A DNA stretch of 64,000 nucleotides from assembly GCA_029261995.1 (NCBI GenBank), contig JAJDAF010000061.1, positions 1 through 64,000 on the forward strand. Reading direction: 5' to 3'. A model generated the notes under the pieces. That model did not search any database, was not told where the DNA came from, and saw only the letters and a list, made by a program, of their open reading frames with translations. The position numbers and the translations under genes were made by a program. Below, piece after piece: positions 1 to 9,376 of the stretch. Positions within the stretch are counted from its first letter, which is position 1. Each line of letters starts with the position of its first letter. Origin of the DNA: Candidatus Zhuqueibacterota bacterium (GTDB taxonomy: Bacteria; Zhuqueibacterota; Zhuqueibacteria; Oceanimicrobiales; Oceanimicrobiaceae).

Positions 1-30
1 GCAATTTGTATTGAAACAATCATGAGTTCC

Positions 31-90
31 GCATTTTTTCGCCCTCACCCTTCCAGTTTTGAGTGAGAAGGGATTCGGGCGAAAAAATGC
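31..90. other. long imperfect hairpin upstream of the pentose phosphate operon
   Basis: Two perfect 14-base arms (gcattttttcgccc at 31-44, gggcgaaaaaatgc at 77-90) enclose a second stem (cccttc at 48-53 with gaaggg at 67-72). The T-run lies in the 5' arm and the A-run in the 3' arm, so neither strand has the normal stem-then-U-tract order of an intrinsic terminator. It could be a processing or protection hairpin, an operator, or a terminator of an upstream gene outside the window. It sits 56 bases before the first start codon. Confidence 0.6.
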
Positions 91-145
91 CACTAAAAAT
101 TAAGAAATTTGAGTAGAATCAAAACTTTTTATCATAGGAGATGAT

Positions 146-2956
146 ATGTCCAAATTAGATGAACTGGCGGGATTGGGTCAATCGATCTGGTATGACTACA
201 TCCGCAAAGCCTTTTTAGATTCGGGAGAACTGCAGGCTTTGGTCGACGACGGTTTGCGCGGGGTCACATCCAATCCATCCATTTTTGAGAAGGCGATTGC
301 CGGTAGCGCTGATTATGACAACGATCTAGATACGCTCGTTGCGCAAGACAAGTCGGTTGATGAGATTTACGAGGCGCTGGCGCTGGCAGACATCGGGCGT
401 GCAGCCGACATCATGCTACCTGTTTATCAGTCTACCGACAAGTTGGATGGCTATGTGAGTCTTGAAGTCAGCCCGACGTTAGCGCATGACACTGCCGGGA
501 CCATTGCGGACGCCAAGCGTTTGTTCGCCGCACTCAATCAGCCCAATGTTATGATCAAGGTTCCGGCAACTGCCGCCGGCTTGCCGGTGATTACGGAGTT
601 GATCGGGTCCGGCATTAATGTCAATGTCACTCTGATCTTCGGAAATGAAAATTATCGTGCTGTTGCTGAAGCTTACATCGCTGGTTTGGAAAAGCTGGTT
701 GCCTCTGGCGGCGATGTTGGAGCTGTAGCCTCTGTAGCATCCTTCTTTATCAGCAGGGTGGACACGGCAGTGGACAATGAGTTGGCGGCAAAGGGCAACA
801 AATCCCTGCAGGGCAAAATCGCCATAGCCAACGCCAAAGTGGCCCAAACGCTGGCTGGCGACATTTTCAGCGGCCCGCGCTGGGAGGCCCTGTCCGCTGC
901 GGGTGCGCAAGTCCAGCGTTTGCTTTGGGCGAGCACGGGCAGCAAGAACCCACTCTACCCGGATACAATTTATGTCGACGAACTGATCGGTCCCAACACC
1001 GTGAACACGGTTCCGCCAGCTACCTTCAACGCTTTTCTCGACCACGGAACTGTGGCAACGACGCTCACGAAAGGGCATATGGAGGCCACACGTCAACTGT
1101 CCGAACTCGATGATTTGGGAATTGTTCTGAATCAGATTACAACGACACTGCAGGAAGAAGGCGTAAAGTCATTTGCCAAGTCATTCGAGGTGCTCATGGC
1201 CAGTATCGAGGGCAAGCGTGACCGTCTGTTGGCGGGCAAGAAGGGCTATGTCGCGACACTTCACCAGTTCCAAGATACGGTAGACAGGGCAGTAACCGAA
1301 TTGCGAGACGAACGTGTTATGATGCGCATTTGGGCGCACGACCACAAAGTTTGGAAGCCGGATCCCACCGAGATCAGCAATCGCCTTGGCTGGCTGCACA
1401 GCCCGGAAGTCATGCTTGAAAGTGTGGACAGAATCGAGGCATTGGCGAACCAACTCATAACAGAAGGCTACACAAACGTGGTCTTGCTGGGCATGGGCGG
1501 TTCGAGTTTAGCCCCGGAAGTTTTTCGGTTCACTTTCGGTGTGAAAGCGGGTTATCTAGGTTTAGCTGTCCTGGATAGCACGGATCCGGGGGCCGTGCTC
1601 AGCTGCGCCGAAAAACACGATCCATCCAGGACCTTATATATTGTGTCCACCAAATCCGGCGGCACAGTTGAGACGTTCTCCTTTTTCAAGTACTTCTTCA
1701 ATCAAACCTTAGCGGCGGTGGGCGCCGACCAGGTTGGCAGGCACTTCATTGCAATTACTGATCCCGGCAGCAAAATGGCCGAAGTAGCCGAGCAACACCA
1801 CTTTCGCGACACTTTTTTGAACGATCCTAATATTGGCGGCCGCTACTCGGCGCTGTCTTTCTTTGGTTTGGTACCGGCAGGGCTTCTCGGTGTGGACCTG
1901 AGATTACTGCTAGAGCGCGCCGGCGCCATGGCATGCAACAGCGAAGGCTATAATTGCCCGGTTGCTGGAGACAATACCAGCGCCTGGTTGGGTGCGACCC
2001 TGGGAGAGCTGGCGTTGGCAGGCCGGGACAAGGTTACGCTGATAGCCTCACCGAAATTGGCATTCTTCGGCGCCTGGGCTGAGCAGCTGATCGCTGAGAG
2101 CACCGGCAAAGAGGGCAAAGGTATCCTTCCCGTGGATGGCGAAATCGTCAGTTCCACGGATGTGTACGCCGCCGACCGGCTTTTCGTCTACCTGCGATTG
2201 GACGACGACAAGACCTTCGACTCGGCCGTGCAAGCCCTTATTGCAGCAGGACAACCTGTCGTTCAACTGAACCTGCAAGACCTTCACGATATTGGCGGCG
2301 AGTTCTTCCGGTGGGAAACCGCAACCATTTTGGCCGGCCGCAGTCTCGGCATCAATCCCTTTGATCAACCCAACGTCGAATCGGCAAAAGTCCTTGCCCG
2401 CAAGATGGTCGCCGAATATCACGAGACCGGCAAACTGCCTGAACTCAGCGCCGCTTTGCAGGAGCATGGCGTGGAGGTCTTTACCGACCTGCAGGGCAAT
2501 GATTTAAAGGATGCCGTGACGAAGTTCTTCGCTCAGGCCGGCGAGGGAGGCGAGAATGGCAAGAGCCGAAGCTACGTGGCGCTGCAAGCCTACATTCAAT
2601 CTTCAGCAGAAACAACCGAGGCATTGCAAGCGCTCAGACAGACGGTTCGGGACCGGTTTAAAGTGGCAACAACCGTCGGCTATGGCCCGCGCTTTCTACA
2701 TTCCACCGGTCAATTGCACAAAGGCGATGGCGGCAACGGCCTGTTCATTCAATTCACCGCGGATATGCCTCGGGACATTGGAATTCCAGACGAAGCAGGC
2801 AGCGAAGTGTCTAACATGACTTTCGGGGTTCTTAAAACAGCTCAGGCACTGGGAGATCGGCAAGCACTGCTCGAAAGCAAGCGCAATGTGATTCGCTTTC
2901 ATTTCACAGGCAGTGTCATAAAGGGTTTGGAGAAAATTCGGGAATGCATCGGATGA
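146..2956 (+). CDS. bifunctional transaldolase / glucose-6-phosphate isomerase
   Basis: A fusion of two sugar-phosphate enzymes acting in the cytoplasm. Residues 1 to about 370 are a class-I transaldolase (S7P + G3P to E4P + F6P). The N-terminal TSNPSIFEKAI motif is present and the Schiff-base lysine is K138 in VMIKVPAT. Residues about 380-936 are glucose-6-phosphate isomerase, with the sugar-phosphate-binding STKSGGTVET near 501 and GGRYSALS near 564. At 936 residues the length equals the two families added together. The start is supported by TAGGAG five bases upstream. It heads an operon whose other genes encode nearly all remaining pentose phosphate steps, so the fusion links both ends of the cycle (F6P back to G6P). 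Tal-Pgi fusions are known from several phyla. Confidence 0.95.
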   Translation: MSKLDELAGLGQSIWYDYIRKAFLDSGELQALVDDGLRGVTSNPSIFEKAIAGSADYDNDLDTLVAQDKSVDEIYEALALADIGRAADIMLPVYQSTDKLDGYVSLEVSPTLAHDTAGTIADAKRLFAALNQPNVMIKVPATAAGLPVITELIGSGINVNVTLIFGNENYRAVAEAYIAGLEKLVASGGDVGAVASVASFFISRVDTAVDNELAAKGNKSLQGKIAIANAKVAQTLAGDIFSGPRWEALSAAGAQVQRLLWASTGSKNPLYPDTIYVDELIGPNTVNTVPPATFNAFLDHGTVATTLTKGHMEATRQLSELDDLGIVLNQITTTLQEEGVKSFAKSFEVLMASIEGKRDRLLAGKKGYVATLHQFQDTVDRAVTELRDERVMMRIWAHDHKVWKPDPTEISNRLGWLHSPEVMLESVDRIEALANQLITEGYTNVVLLGMGGSSLAPEVFRFTFGVKAGYLGLAVLDSTDPGAVLSCAEKHDPSRTLYIVSTKSGGTVETFSFFKYFFNQTLAAVGADQVGRHFIAITDPGSKMAEVAEQHHFRDTFLNDPNIGGRYSALSFFGLVPAGLLGVDLRLLLERAGAMACNSEGYNCPVAGDNTSAWLGATLGELALAGRDKVTLIASPKLAFFGAWAEQLIAESTGKEGKGILPVDGEIVSSTDVYAADRLFVYLRLDDDKTFDSAVQALIAAGQPVVQLNLQDLHDIGGEFFRWETATILAGRSLGINPFDQPNVESAKVLARKMVAEYHETGKLPELSAALQEHGVEVFTDLQGNDLKDAVTKFFAQAGEGGENGKSRSYVALQAYIQSSAETTEALQALRQTVRDRFKVATTVGYGPRFLHSTGQLHKGDGGNGLFIQFTADMPRDIGIPDEAGSEVSNMTFGVLKTAQALGDRQALLESKRNVIRFHFTGSVIKGLEKIRECIG

Positions 2957-3702
2957 TCAAAGCTGTCCTTTTTGATCTTGACGGCACTTTAGTGCAGACG
3001 GAAAGCCTGAAAGCGATTTCTTATGCGCGCGCCGCCGTGGAGCTGTCCGGAAACGGTTTGACCGAATCGGACGTGATCGAGGCTTTTAAGGATGTGGTTG
3101 GCTTGTCCCGGCAAGAAGTGGCTGAAGCCTTGATTGAGCGCTTCCGCCTGGAAGATGCCGCCCGCGCCAGGATGCCGGAGTTTGAGGTGCAGAAGCCCTG
3201 GCAGGCCTATGTGCAAGTCAGGCTCGCCATCTACGAAAAGATGATCGCCGATCCACGAATTCTTCATGACTATTTATGTCCGTATAACGTTGCCTTGCTC
3301 GATTATGCCCGGGCAAGTTCTTTCCTCACGGGCCTGGCGACGATGTCATATTGCGCCCAGGTCAACAAAGTTCTGCATATCTTGGGATTGAATGACAAGT
3401 TCAATTTCGTGGCCTCGCGGGATGACGTGGAAAACGGCAAGCCGGATCCTGAGATTTATCTTATGGTTGCCAGGCAATTGCAGGTGAGGCCGCAGGAGTG
3501 TTTGGTCATTGAAGACTCGCCGGCAGGCGCGAAAGCGGCGTTGGCTGCCCAAATGCGCTGCATCGTTGTGACCACGGATTTTACCCGCAAGGCGATTCAC
3601 GCCAGCGGATTGGTGGCTGACAGGTGGATCGTCGATGATCCGAGTCGGCTGCAATCAGTTGCCGACCTACTTATCGGGCCCAAGGGTGGTTACGATGATT
3701 GA
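2953..3702 (+). CDS. HAD-superfamily hydrolase, beta-phosphoglucomutase-like
   Basis: A 249-residue cytoplasmic haloacid-dehalogenase-fold enzyme. Motif I is FDLDGTL with nucleophile and acid/base aspartates, and motif IV is VIEDSPAGAKAAL. The helical cap between them suits small phosphorylated sugars. The start at 2953 overlaps the previous stop in an ATGA arrangement and fits the family better than the in-frame ATG at 2944. Substrate is not determinable from sequence. Its place between tal-pgi and the lactonase gene suggests a sugar-phosphate phosphatase or mutase, perhaps feeding G6P or removing a dead-end metabolite, but that is inference. Beta-phosphoglucomutase and phosphoglycolate phosphatase are the closest families in architecture. 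Confidence 0.85.
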   Translation: MIKAVLFDLDGTLVQTESLKAISYARAAVELSGNGLTESDVIEAFKDVVGLSRQEVAEALIERFRLEDAARARMPEFEVQKPWQAYVQVRLAIYEKMIADPRILHDYLCPYNVALLDYARASSFLTGLATMSYCAQVNKVLHILGLNDKFNFVASRDDVENGKPDPEIYLMVARQLQVRPQECLVIEDSPAGAKAALAAQMRCIVVTTDFTRKAIHASGLVADRWIVDDPSRLQSVADLLIGPKGGYDD

Positions 3703-4420
3703 GAGTTACCTAAGTTATCCATCCAAAGAGCAGCTTGTTGAAGCTGCTGCAGCGATGATTGTCGTCAGGATATCGCAGGCCGTCTATGAAAGTGGCAAGT
3801 GCTTTCTCGCGCTTGCAGGCGGTACCACGCCGAGTGAGGTTTATGCTTCCGTGGTTCAAAAGGCCGCGCCTGCGCAGATTCCCTGGGATGGTGTGCACTT
3901 GTTTTGGGGAGACGAACGTTGTGTGCCGCCGGACCATCCGGACAGCAATTATCGTATGGTTCATGAATCCTTGCTCCGGCATGTTCCAATACCGGAACAC
4001 AATGTCCATCGGATCATGGGGGAGCTAAAACCTGCGGCTGCGGCAGAACGATACTCCCAGGAAATCGCAGACACCATTCCTGGCGAGTCGCCCGCGTTTG
4101 ATGTTGTTCTGCTCGGCATGGGATACGACGGTCATACGGCTTCACTTTTCCCGGGCAGCACAGCCCTTGATGTCTTTGATGACGACGTGGCGGCGGTGTT
4201 TGTGAAGAAACATGATGCCTGGCGAGTCACCTTGACCTACCCGATACTCAATCGCTCAGAACACGTGTTGTTTCTGGTGGCGGGAGCGTCCAAAGCTGCG
4301 ATGGTGGAGCGCATCAACAACCTTGAAGCCCCGACCAGGGACTACCCGGCCTCGCTGGTCAATCCGAGCAGCGGCGACGTGCGCTGGATGATGGACCGAG
4401 CGGCAACAGCATTGATATAA
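3695..4420 (+). CDS. pgl: 6-phosphogluconolactonase
   Basis: The DevB-type lactonase hydrolyses 6-phosphogluconolactone to 6-phosphogluconate. Recognisable motifs in order are LALAGGTTPSEVY, FWGDERCVPPDHPDSNYR and LLGMGYDGHTASLFPG, all typical of the glucosamine-6-phosphate isomerase/lactonase fold. From ATG 3695 the protein is 241 residues, the usual size. A longer reading from 3635 would add 20 residues lying inside the HAD gene and is unlikely. The start overlaps the HAD stop by eight bases, indicating translational coupling. It supplies the step between zwf and gnd of the same operon. Confidence 0.93.
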   Translation: MIESYLSYPSKEQLVEAAAAMIVVRISQAVYESGKCFLALAGGTTPSEVYASVVQKAAPAQIPWDGVHLFWGDERCVPPDHPDSNYRMVHESLLRHVPIPEHNVHRIMGELKPAAAAERYSQEIADTIPGESPAFDVVLLGMGYDGHTASLFPGSTALDVFDDDVAAVFVKKHDAWRVTLTYPILNRSEHVLFLVAGASKAAMVERINNLEAPTRDYPASLVNPSSGDVRWMMDRAATALI

Positions 4421-4460
4421 TGAACACGCCAAATCACGCAAAAGGAAGAGGAAAGACACA

Positions 4461-5879
4461 ATGAAGAATAAGTTTGGCATGATTGGACTCGGTGTAATGG
4501 GGCAGAACTTCGCTATGAATGTAGAGCGGAATGGATATAGCGTCGCCGTCTTTGATATCAATCCTGAGTCGGTCAAGGCGTATGTGGCCGGCATAGCTGA
4601 CGGCAGGAACATCGAACCCACCTTTTCTCTGCAGGCGTTTGTCGAGGCGCTGGAAAGGCCGAGACGCATCATGCTCCTGGTGCCTGCCGGTAAGCCCGTG
4701 GATGCGGTTATCAAGCAACTGATTCCTTTGCTGGAGAAGGCCGACATGATCATTGACGGCGGCAACTCACACTTTGAGGATACCGAACGTCGCGCCAGGG
4801 ATTTGGAGGCCCGCGGCCTGAACTTCTTCGGGATGGGAGTTTCAGGTGGCGAGGAAGGCGCCCGCTGTGGGCCGAGCCTGATGCCGGGCGGATCCCGCGA
4901 TGCGTACAAAGAAGTCGAAGCCATCATGACCGCCGTCTCTGCGAAAGCGGATGAAGATGGCGAGCCATGCGTGACTTACATCGGCCCTGGCGGTTCGGGG
5001 CATTTCGTCAAGATGGTGCACAATGGCATTGAGTACGGCGACATGCAACTGATTTCCGAAGCCTATTTTCTCTTGAAGCATGCCTTGGGATTGTCGGCGG
5101 CGGAATTCCATGAGATTTTTTCAAAATGGAACCAGGGCGAGCTGTCATCCTTCCTGATTGAGATAACCGCCAAAGTGTTTAAGAAGACCGACGAGGACAC
5201 GGGCAAACCGTTGGTGGATATGATCCTGGACAAGAGCGGGCAGAAGGGCACGGGCAAGTGGACCGGTCAGGTCGCCTTGGACTTGGGAGCTGCCATCCCC
5301 ACTATTACGGCCGCTGTCGATGGCAGATCTCTCTCTGCCTTGAAAGAAGAGCGCATCGAAGCCGCGAAACGACTCAGCGGGCCGAACGTTGTGGTATCCG
5401 ACTCCGATAGACAAAAGCTGATTGATTCGGTGCGGGACGCTCTCTACGCGTCGAAGATCTGCTCCTACGCCCAGGGCATGAGCCTGCTGAAGCAAGCGTC
5501 AGAGGAATATCAATACAATCTTGATCTGGCCAAGATCGCCAAAATCTGGCGCGCTGGCTGTATTATTCGGGCTAAGTTGCTGAACGACGTCACCAACGCT
5601 TACAACGGAGATCGTAACCTGGCAAACCTGATGGTGGATCAACACTTCAGCAATGAACTATACAAACGTCAGGCAGCTTGGCGTTTTACCATAACCACTG
5701 CAATCAACCTCGGCGTGCCTTTGCCAGCCATGAGCGCGTCATTGGCATATTATGATGCTTATCGGAGTGACCGGCTGCCCGCCAATCTGATTCAGGCGCA
5801 GCGGGATTTCTTTGGTGCTCATACCTTCGAGCGCGTGGACAAACCGGGTTCCTTTCATGCCAACTGGAATGAGCGTTAG
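4461..5879 (+). CDS. gnd: 6-phosphogluconate dehydrogenase, decarboxylating
   Basis: Oxidises 6-phosphogluconate to ribulose-5-phosphate and CO2, making NADPH. The N-terminal Rossmann motif is GLGVMGQNFAMN. The catalytic segment KMVHNGIEYGDMQ carries K184, H187 and N188, matching the catalytic lysine and neighbouring residues of the family. The C-terminal helical domain has KGTGKWTGQVALDLG and YDAYR near the end. At 472 residues it is the normal long (dimeric) form. An AGAGGAAAG-like ribosome binding site precedes ATG. It lies 40 bases after pgl. Confidence 0.96.
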   Translation: MKNKFGMIGLGVMGQNFAMNVERNGYSVAVFDINPESVKAYVAGIADGRNIEPTFSLQAFVEALERPRRIMLLVPAGKPVDAVIKQLIPLLEKADMIIDGGNSHFEDTERRARDLEARGLNFFGMGVSGGEEGARCGPSLMPGGSRDAYKEVEAIMTAVSAKADEDGEPCVTYIGPGGSGHFVKMVHNGIEYGDMQLISEAYFLLKHALGLSAAEFHEIFSKWNQGELSSFLIEITAKVFKKTDEDTGKPLVDMILDKSGQKGTGKWTGQVALDLGAAIPTITAAVDGRSLSALKEERIEAAKRLSGPNVVVSDSDRQKLIDSVRDALYASKICSYAQGMSLLKQASEEYQYNLDLAKIAKIWRAGCIIRAKLLNDVTNAYNGDRNLANLMVDQHFSNELYKRQAAWRFTITTAINLGVPLPAMSASLAYYDAYRSDRLPANLIQAQRDFFGAHTFERVDKPGSFHANWNER

Positions 5880-5949
5880 AATAAGTCTGAGATGCTGGAA
5901 AATCGGTCAGAGTTTGCAAACAATTTGTTAACCCAGAAAGAGAGATTGA

Positions 5950-7473
5950 ATGGATAACGGCAAGCCAACCACTATTGTCATCTTTGGCGCTTCGGGCGAT
6001 TTAACCAAACGTAAGTTGGTTCCGGCGCTATTTGAACTCGCAAACGAAGGGCTGCTTCCTAAGCAGACCAAGATTGTGGGTTTTGCGCGTCGCGAAAAAT
6101 CTCACGAGCAGTTTCGAAATGAAATGCAAGACGGGATTCTTCAGTTTGCGCGCTCCAAGCCCCAAGCCGGCGCCAAAGCTCTCGCTGATTTTCTTCCCGG
6201 GCTTTACTATCACGCCGGCACTTATGACGACCAGGAGAGTTATGCCGGTCTTGGCAGACTGCTACAGGAATTGGACGGAAAGAACGGCGGCCCAGCCAAT
6301 AATCGGCTGTTTTATCTCTCGACACCTCCGACACTTTTTTTCCCAATCATTGCCAGGTTGGGCGATGCGGAATTGATAGCCAACGTCTACGACGAAGAAA
6401 TCTGGACCCGCGTCATTATCGAAAAGCCATTTGGCCGGGACCTGGAGTCCGCGCGCAAATTGAATCGAGACATTTTGTCCGTGCTGGATGAGAGCCAGGT
6501 TTATCGAATTGACCACTATCTTGGCAAGGAGACCGTGCAAAACATCATGGCGTTTCGTTTCGGAAATAGCATCTTCGAGCCTCTGTGGAATCGGCGCTAC
6601 ATCGACCACGTTCAAATCACGGTCGGTGAGGCAGTGAGCGTCGGAAGCCGCGCCGGTTACTACGATCGGTCCGGCGCTGTCCGGGATATGGTGCAGAACC
6701 ACATTCTGCAACTCGTGGCGCTGGTGGGCATGGAGCCGCCGGCTTCATTCGCCGGCAACGCTGTTCGCGATGAAAAAGTCAAAGTGCTGAGTGCGCTGCG
6801 TCCTATCGATGCAAACCAGATAGATCAGTTCGCCGTGCGCGGGCAGTACACGGCAGGAAAAATCGGCGATGAATTCGTCCCGGACTATTTGCACGAATCC
6901 GGCGTCAACGCTGATTCTAAGACCGAGACCTACGCCGCACTAAAACTCCATCTGGACAATTGGCGCTGGTCCGGCGTGCCATTTTATGTGCGCAGCGGAA
7001 AAGCGCTTGCGAAACGGATTACCGAAATCACCATTCAGTTTCGCCAACCGCCGTTGGTCTTATTTGGGCACGGCGACCACGAAGGACACGTCGAGGGCGA
7101 TCACATGCAGCCCAATCGTCTCTCACTGCGAGTCCAGCCAAATGAGAGCATTCGCCTGCAGTTCGGACTCAAAGTACCGGGCTCGCGCATGATGTTGCAG
7201 CCTAACGAAATGGAGTTTTGTTACAGTGACGTCTTCCACACAGAGCCGCCGGAAGCGTATGAAAGGTTGATTTTAGATGCGATTTTGGGTGAAACCACCC
7301 TTTTCATTCGAGATGACGAAGTCGATGCCGCCTGGCGATATGTAGACACGATTCTGAACGCCTGGCAAGAGGATACCTCAACGCCACCTAGCATTTATGG
7401 GGCCGGGAGTTGGGGTCCGGAGGCAGTTGACAATCTCCTGGCCAAGGATGGTCGGAAGTGGGCAACCCTATGA
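5950..7473 (+). CDS. zwf: glucose-6-phosphate 1-dehydrogenase
   Basis: Catalyses the committed step of the oxidative pentose phosphate pathway, G6P to 6-phosphogluconolactone with NADP+ reduction. The nucleotide-binding fingerprint GASGDLTKRKL is at residues about 11-21. The active-site motif RIDHYLGKE has D188 and H189. Typical downstream features such as PFYVRSGKAL are present, and at 507 residues it is full length. AGAGAG lies just before the ATG. It is placed after gnd and pgl, and its end overlaps the possible long form of rpiA. Confidence 0.96.
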   Translation: MDNGKPTTIVIFGASGDLTKRKLVPALFELANEGLLPKQTKIVGFARREKSHEQFRNEMQDGILQFARSKPQAGAKALADFLPGLYYHAGTYDDQESYAGLGRLLQELDGKNGGPANNRLFYLSTPPTLFFPIIARLGDAELIANVYDEEIWTRVIIEKPFGRDLESARKLNRDILSVLDESQVYRIDHYLGKETVQNIMAFRFGNSIFEPLWNRRYIDHVQITVGEAVSVGSRAGYYDRSGAVRDMVQNHILQLVALVGMEPPASFAGNAVRDEKVKVLSALRPIDANQIDQFAVRGQYTAGKIGDEFVPDYLHESGVNADSKTETYAALKLHLDNWRWSGVPFYVRSGKALAKRITEITIQFRQPPLVLFGHGDHEGHVEGDHMQPNRLSLRVQPNESIRLQFGLKVPGSRMMLQPNEMEFCYSDVFHTEPPEAYERLILDAILGETTLFIRDDEVDAAWRYVDTILNAWQEDTSTPPSIYGAGSWGPEAVDNLLAKDGRKWATL

Positions 7474-7500
7474 TGCCTTTCAACAATGGAGTTAGCTCAA

Positions 7501-8216
7501 TGGCATTGGACCTTACAGGCATGAAGCGCAAAGCTGCGGAGCGGGCGGTAACATTCATTCACTCGGGGCAGGTCGTCGGCCTCGGAGAGGGCAGCACGGC
7601 AAACCTTGCCATTCGTCATCTGGCCGAATTGCTGCGACTCGGCCGACTGACGGATATCGTCTGTATCCCGACTTCGCTCCAGGTTGAAAGGCTGGCGCAA
7701 GAGCTTGCTATTCCTCTGACGTCTTTTGAAGACCACCAAATCATTGATATCACGATCGATGGCGCTGATGAAGTCGACCATGAAATGAACCTCATCAAAG
7801 GTGGCGGTGGCGCCTTGCTGCGTGAGAAAATTGTGGCGCAGGCCACCCGGCGTGAGATTATTGTCGTTGATGAGACCAAATGTTCGGCAGCATTGGGTAC
7901 AAATTGGGCCGCTCCGGTTGAGGTGATGCCCTTCGGATGGCAGTCACAAAGAAACTTTTTGAAATCTCTGGGAGCGGACGTGACCTTACGGCTGCTCGGT
8001 AACGGTCAGCCTTTTGAAACAGACCAGGGCAACGTTATTCTTGATAGCAATTTCGGTCCGATATCGAATCCCGTCGAATTGTCGGAGCGGTTGTCTCGGC
8101 GCGCCGGCATTGTTGAGCATGGCCTGTTTCTTAATCTTGCGACCGATGTCATCGAGGCCGGTGCAATTGGCATTAGACATATAAAGCATGAAGAGTCAGT
8201 GAATGATAGTCATTGA
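7501..8216 (+). CDS. rpiA: ribose-5-phosphate isomerase A
   Basis: Interconverts ribulose-5-phosphate and ribose-5-phosphate. Motifs are GLGEGSTANLAIRHL, DGADEVD, LIKGGGGALLREKI and VVDETKCS. From ATG 7501, which has GGAG eight bases upstream, the protein is 238 residues and aligns with the usual N-terminus. In-frame ATGs at 7458, 7470 and 7473 overlap the zwf stop (ATGA at 7470) and are alternatives. One oddity is that the phosphate-binding loop reads G-E-G-S-T where the family usually has G-T-G-S-T. Confidence 0.94.
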
Positions 8217-8868
8217 ACCTTCAATCCTATCGGCGGACTTCACCCGGCTGGGAGAACAGGCACACGAAGCGGAAGCCGCCGGACTCAAGGCCATTCAAAT
8301 CGATATCATGGATGGCCGGTTCGTTCCCAATATCACTTTTGGGCCGGGAGTCGTACAGGCGCTGCGGTCCGTGGTGACGCTGACGCTGGATGTGCACCTG
8401 ATGATTGTTGAGCCGGAGCGTTACCTGGAAACCTTCGCAAAAGCGGGTGCAGACCGCTTGATCGTGCATCAGGAAACCTGCCCGCATCTTCACCGCACGC
8501 TGCAGGCGATTCGCGACCTCGGCGTCGAAGCCGGGGTGACGATTAATCCAGGAACGCCTGTGTCAGCCATTGAAGAAGTGTTCGATCTAATCGATTTGGT
8601 CCAGGTGATGACCGTCAACCCCGGATTTGGCGGGCAAGAGTTTCTACACAGCCAGCTCTCAAAAATACAGCGGATCAGAGCAATACTCATGAGGGAACAC
8701 AGAAAGATACCCATTGCTGTGGACGGAGGCATAGATGCAACGACCGCTCCTCTGGTTGTGGAAGCCGGCGCGACCGTACTGATTGCCGGCTCCAGCGTCT
8801 ATAATGAATACGCCTCGGTGAAAGAAAATGTCAACGCTATGCTGAGTAGTATAGAAAGGAGTCTATGA
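8203..8868 (+). CDS. rpe: ribulose-phosphate 3-epimerase
   Basis: Epimerises ribulose-5-phosphate to xylulose-5-phosphate on a TIM barrel. PSILSADFTRLGEQ opens the protein. IDIMDGRFVPNITFGP and DVHLMI carry metal-binding residues. VNPGFGGQEF and VDGGID lie in the later strands. At 221 residues it is standard. The start overlaps rpiA by 14 bases. It is the last gene of the operon. No transketolase gene follows, so that activity must be encoded elsewhere. Confidence 0.96.
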   Translation: MIVIEPSILSADFTRLGEQAHEAEAAGLKAIQIDIMDGRFVPNITFGPGVVQALRSVVTLTLDVHLMIVEPERYLETFAKAGADRLIVHQETCPHLHRTLQAIRDLGVEAGVTINPGTPVSAIEEVFDLIDLVQVMTVNPGFGGQEFLHSQLSKIQRIRAILMREHRKIPIAVDGGIDATTAPLVVEAGATVLIAGSSVYNEYASVKENVNAMLSSIERSL

Positions 8869-8958
8869 GGCTTTTCCCCAAAAACGGTAATCCTGGCATC
8901 GAAATCGATGACGCATGGAACCTATTAACATCATTATAAACTAGAAAGGGAAGATATT

Positions 8959-9369
8959 ATGAAGTTTTTCGAACGATTCTCACCCCTAGCACATTGGTTT
9001 CTTCGCCTGGCGGTAGGCAGTGTGTTCCTGTACCACGGTTTAGATAAGCTCCCGAAAATTGCGCAACTGGCGGAAATGATGCAGATGCCTGGCCCCATGA
9101 TATTCATGCTCGCCATGATGGAAATCGTTGGCGCCTGCTTGATTCTATTGGGCGGATTCATGAAGGATTGGATGACGCGTATCGGCGCCCTGATGCTGAT
9201 TCCGGTGATGTTGGGCGCGATTTTCATCGTGCACTGGCCGGCGTGGAACACTCTCGCACACACAGAATCTCATCCGATGGGCGGCATGGAGTTCCAGGTG
9301 ACCCTGTTAATGATTAACCTGTTTCTGTTGATAATGGGAAATTCATTGAACAAAGGCATGTCATCATAA
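8959..9369 (+). CDS. DoxX-family membrane protein
   Basis: A 136-residue protein with four hydrophobic segments and the family-typical N-terminal pattern LRLAVGSVFLYHGLDKL, followed by many Met residues in the second segment (MMQMPGPMIFMLAMM). DoxX-like proteins are inner-membrane proteins often linked to redox or thiol-stress systems, and their biochemical role is mostly unclear. AAAGGGAAG lies nine bases before ATG. It is separated from the pentose phosphate operon by 90 bases and followed after seven bases by an aquaporin gene, so it probably starts a new transcription unit of redox genes. Confidence 0.85.
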   Translation: MKFFERFSPLAHWFLRLAVGSVFLYHGLDKLPKIAQLAEMMQMPGPMIFMLAMMEIVGACLILLGGFMKDWMTRIGALMLIPVMLGAIFIVHWPAWNTLAHTESHPMGGMEFQVTLLMINLFLLIMGNSLNKGMSS

Positions 9370-9376
9370 GAAAACC

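Noticed and set aside
109-135. Possible promoter ttgagt / tatcat before tal-pgi
   Set aside because: The spacer is only 15 bases and the start would fall at about 142, inside the ribosome binding region.
479-1096. Long minus-strand frame (205 codons) opposite tal-pgi
   Set aside because: Antisense to a clear enzyme gene, with Cys/Arg-rich composition typical of shadow frames.
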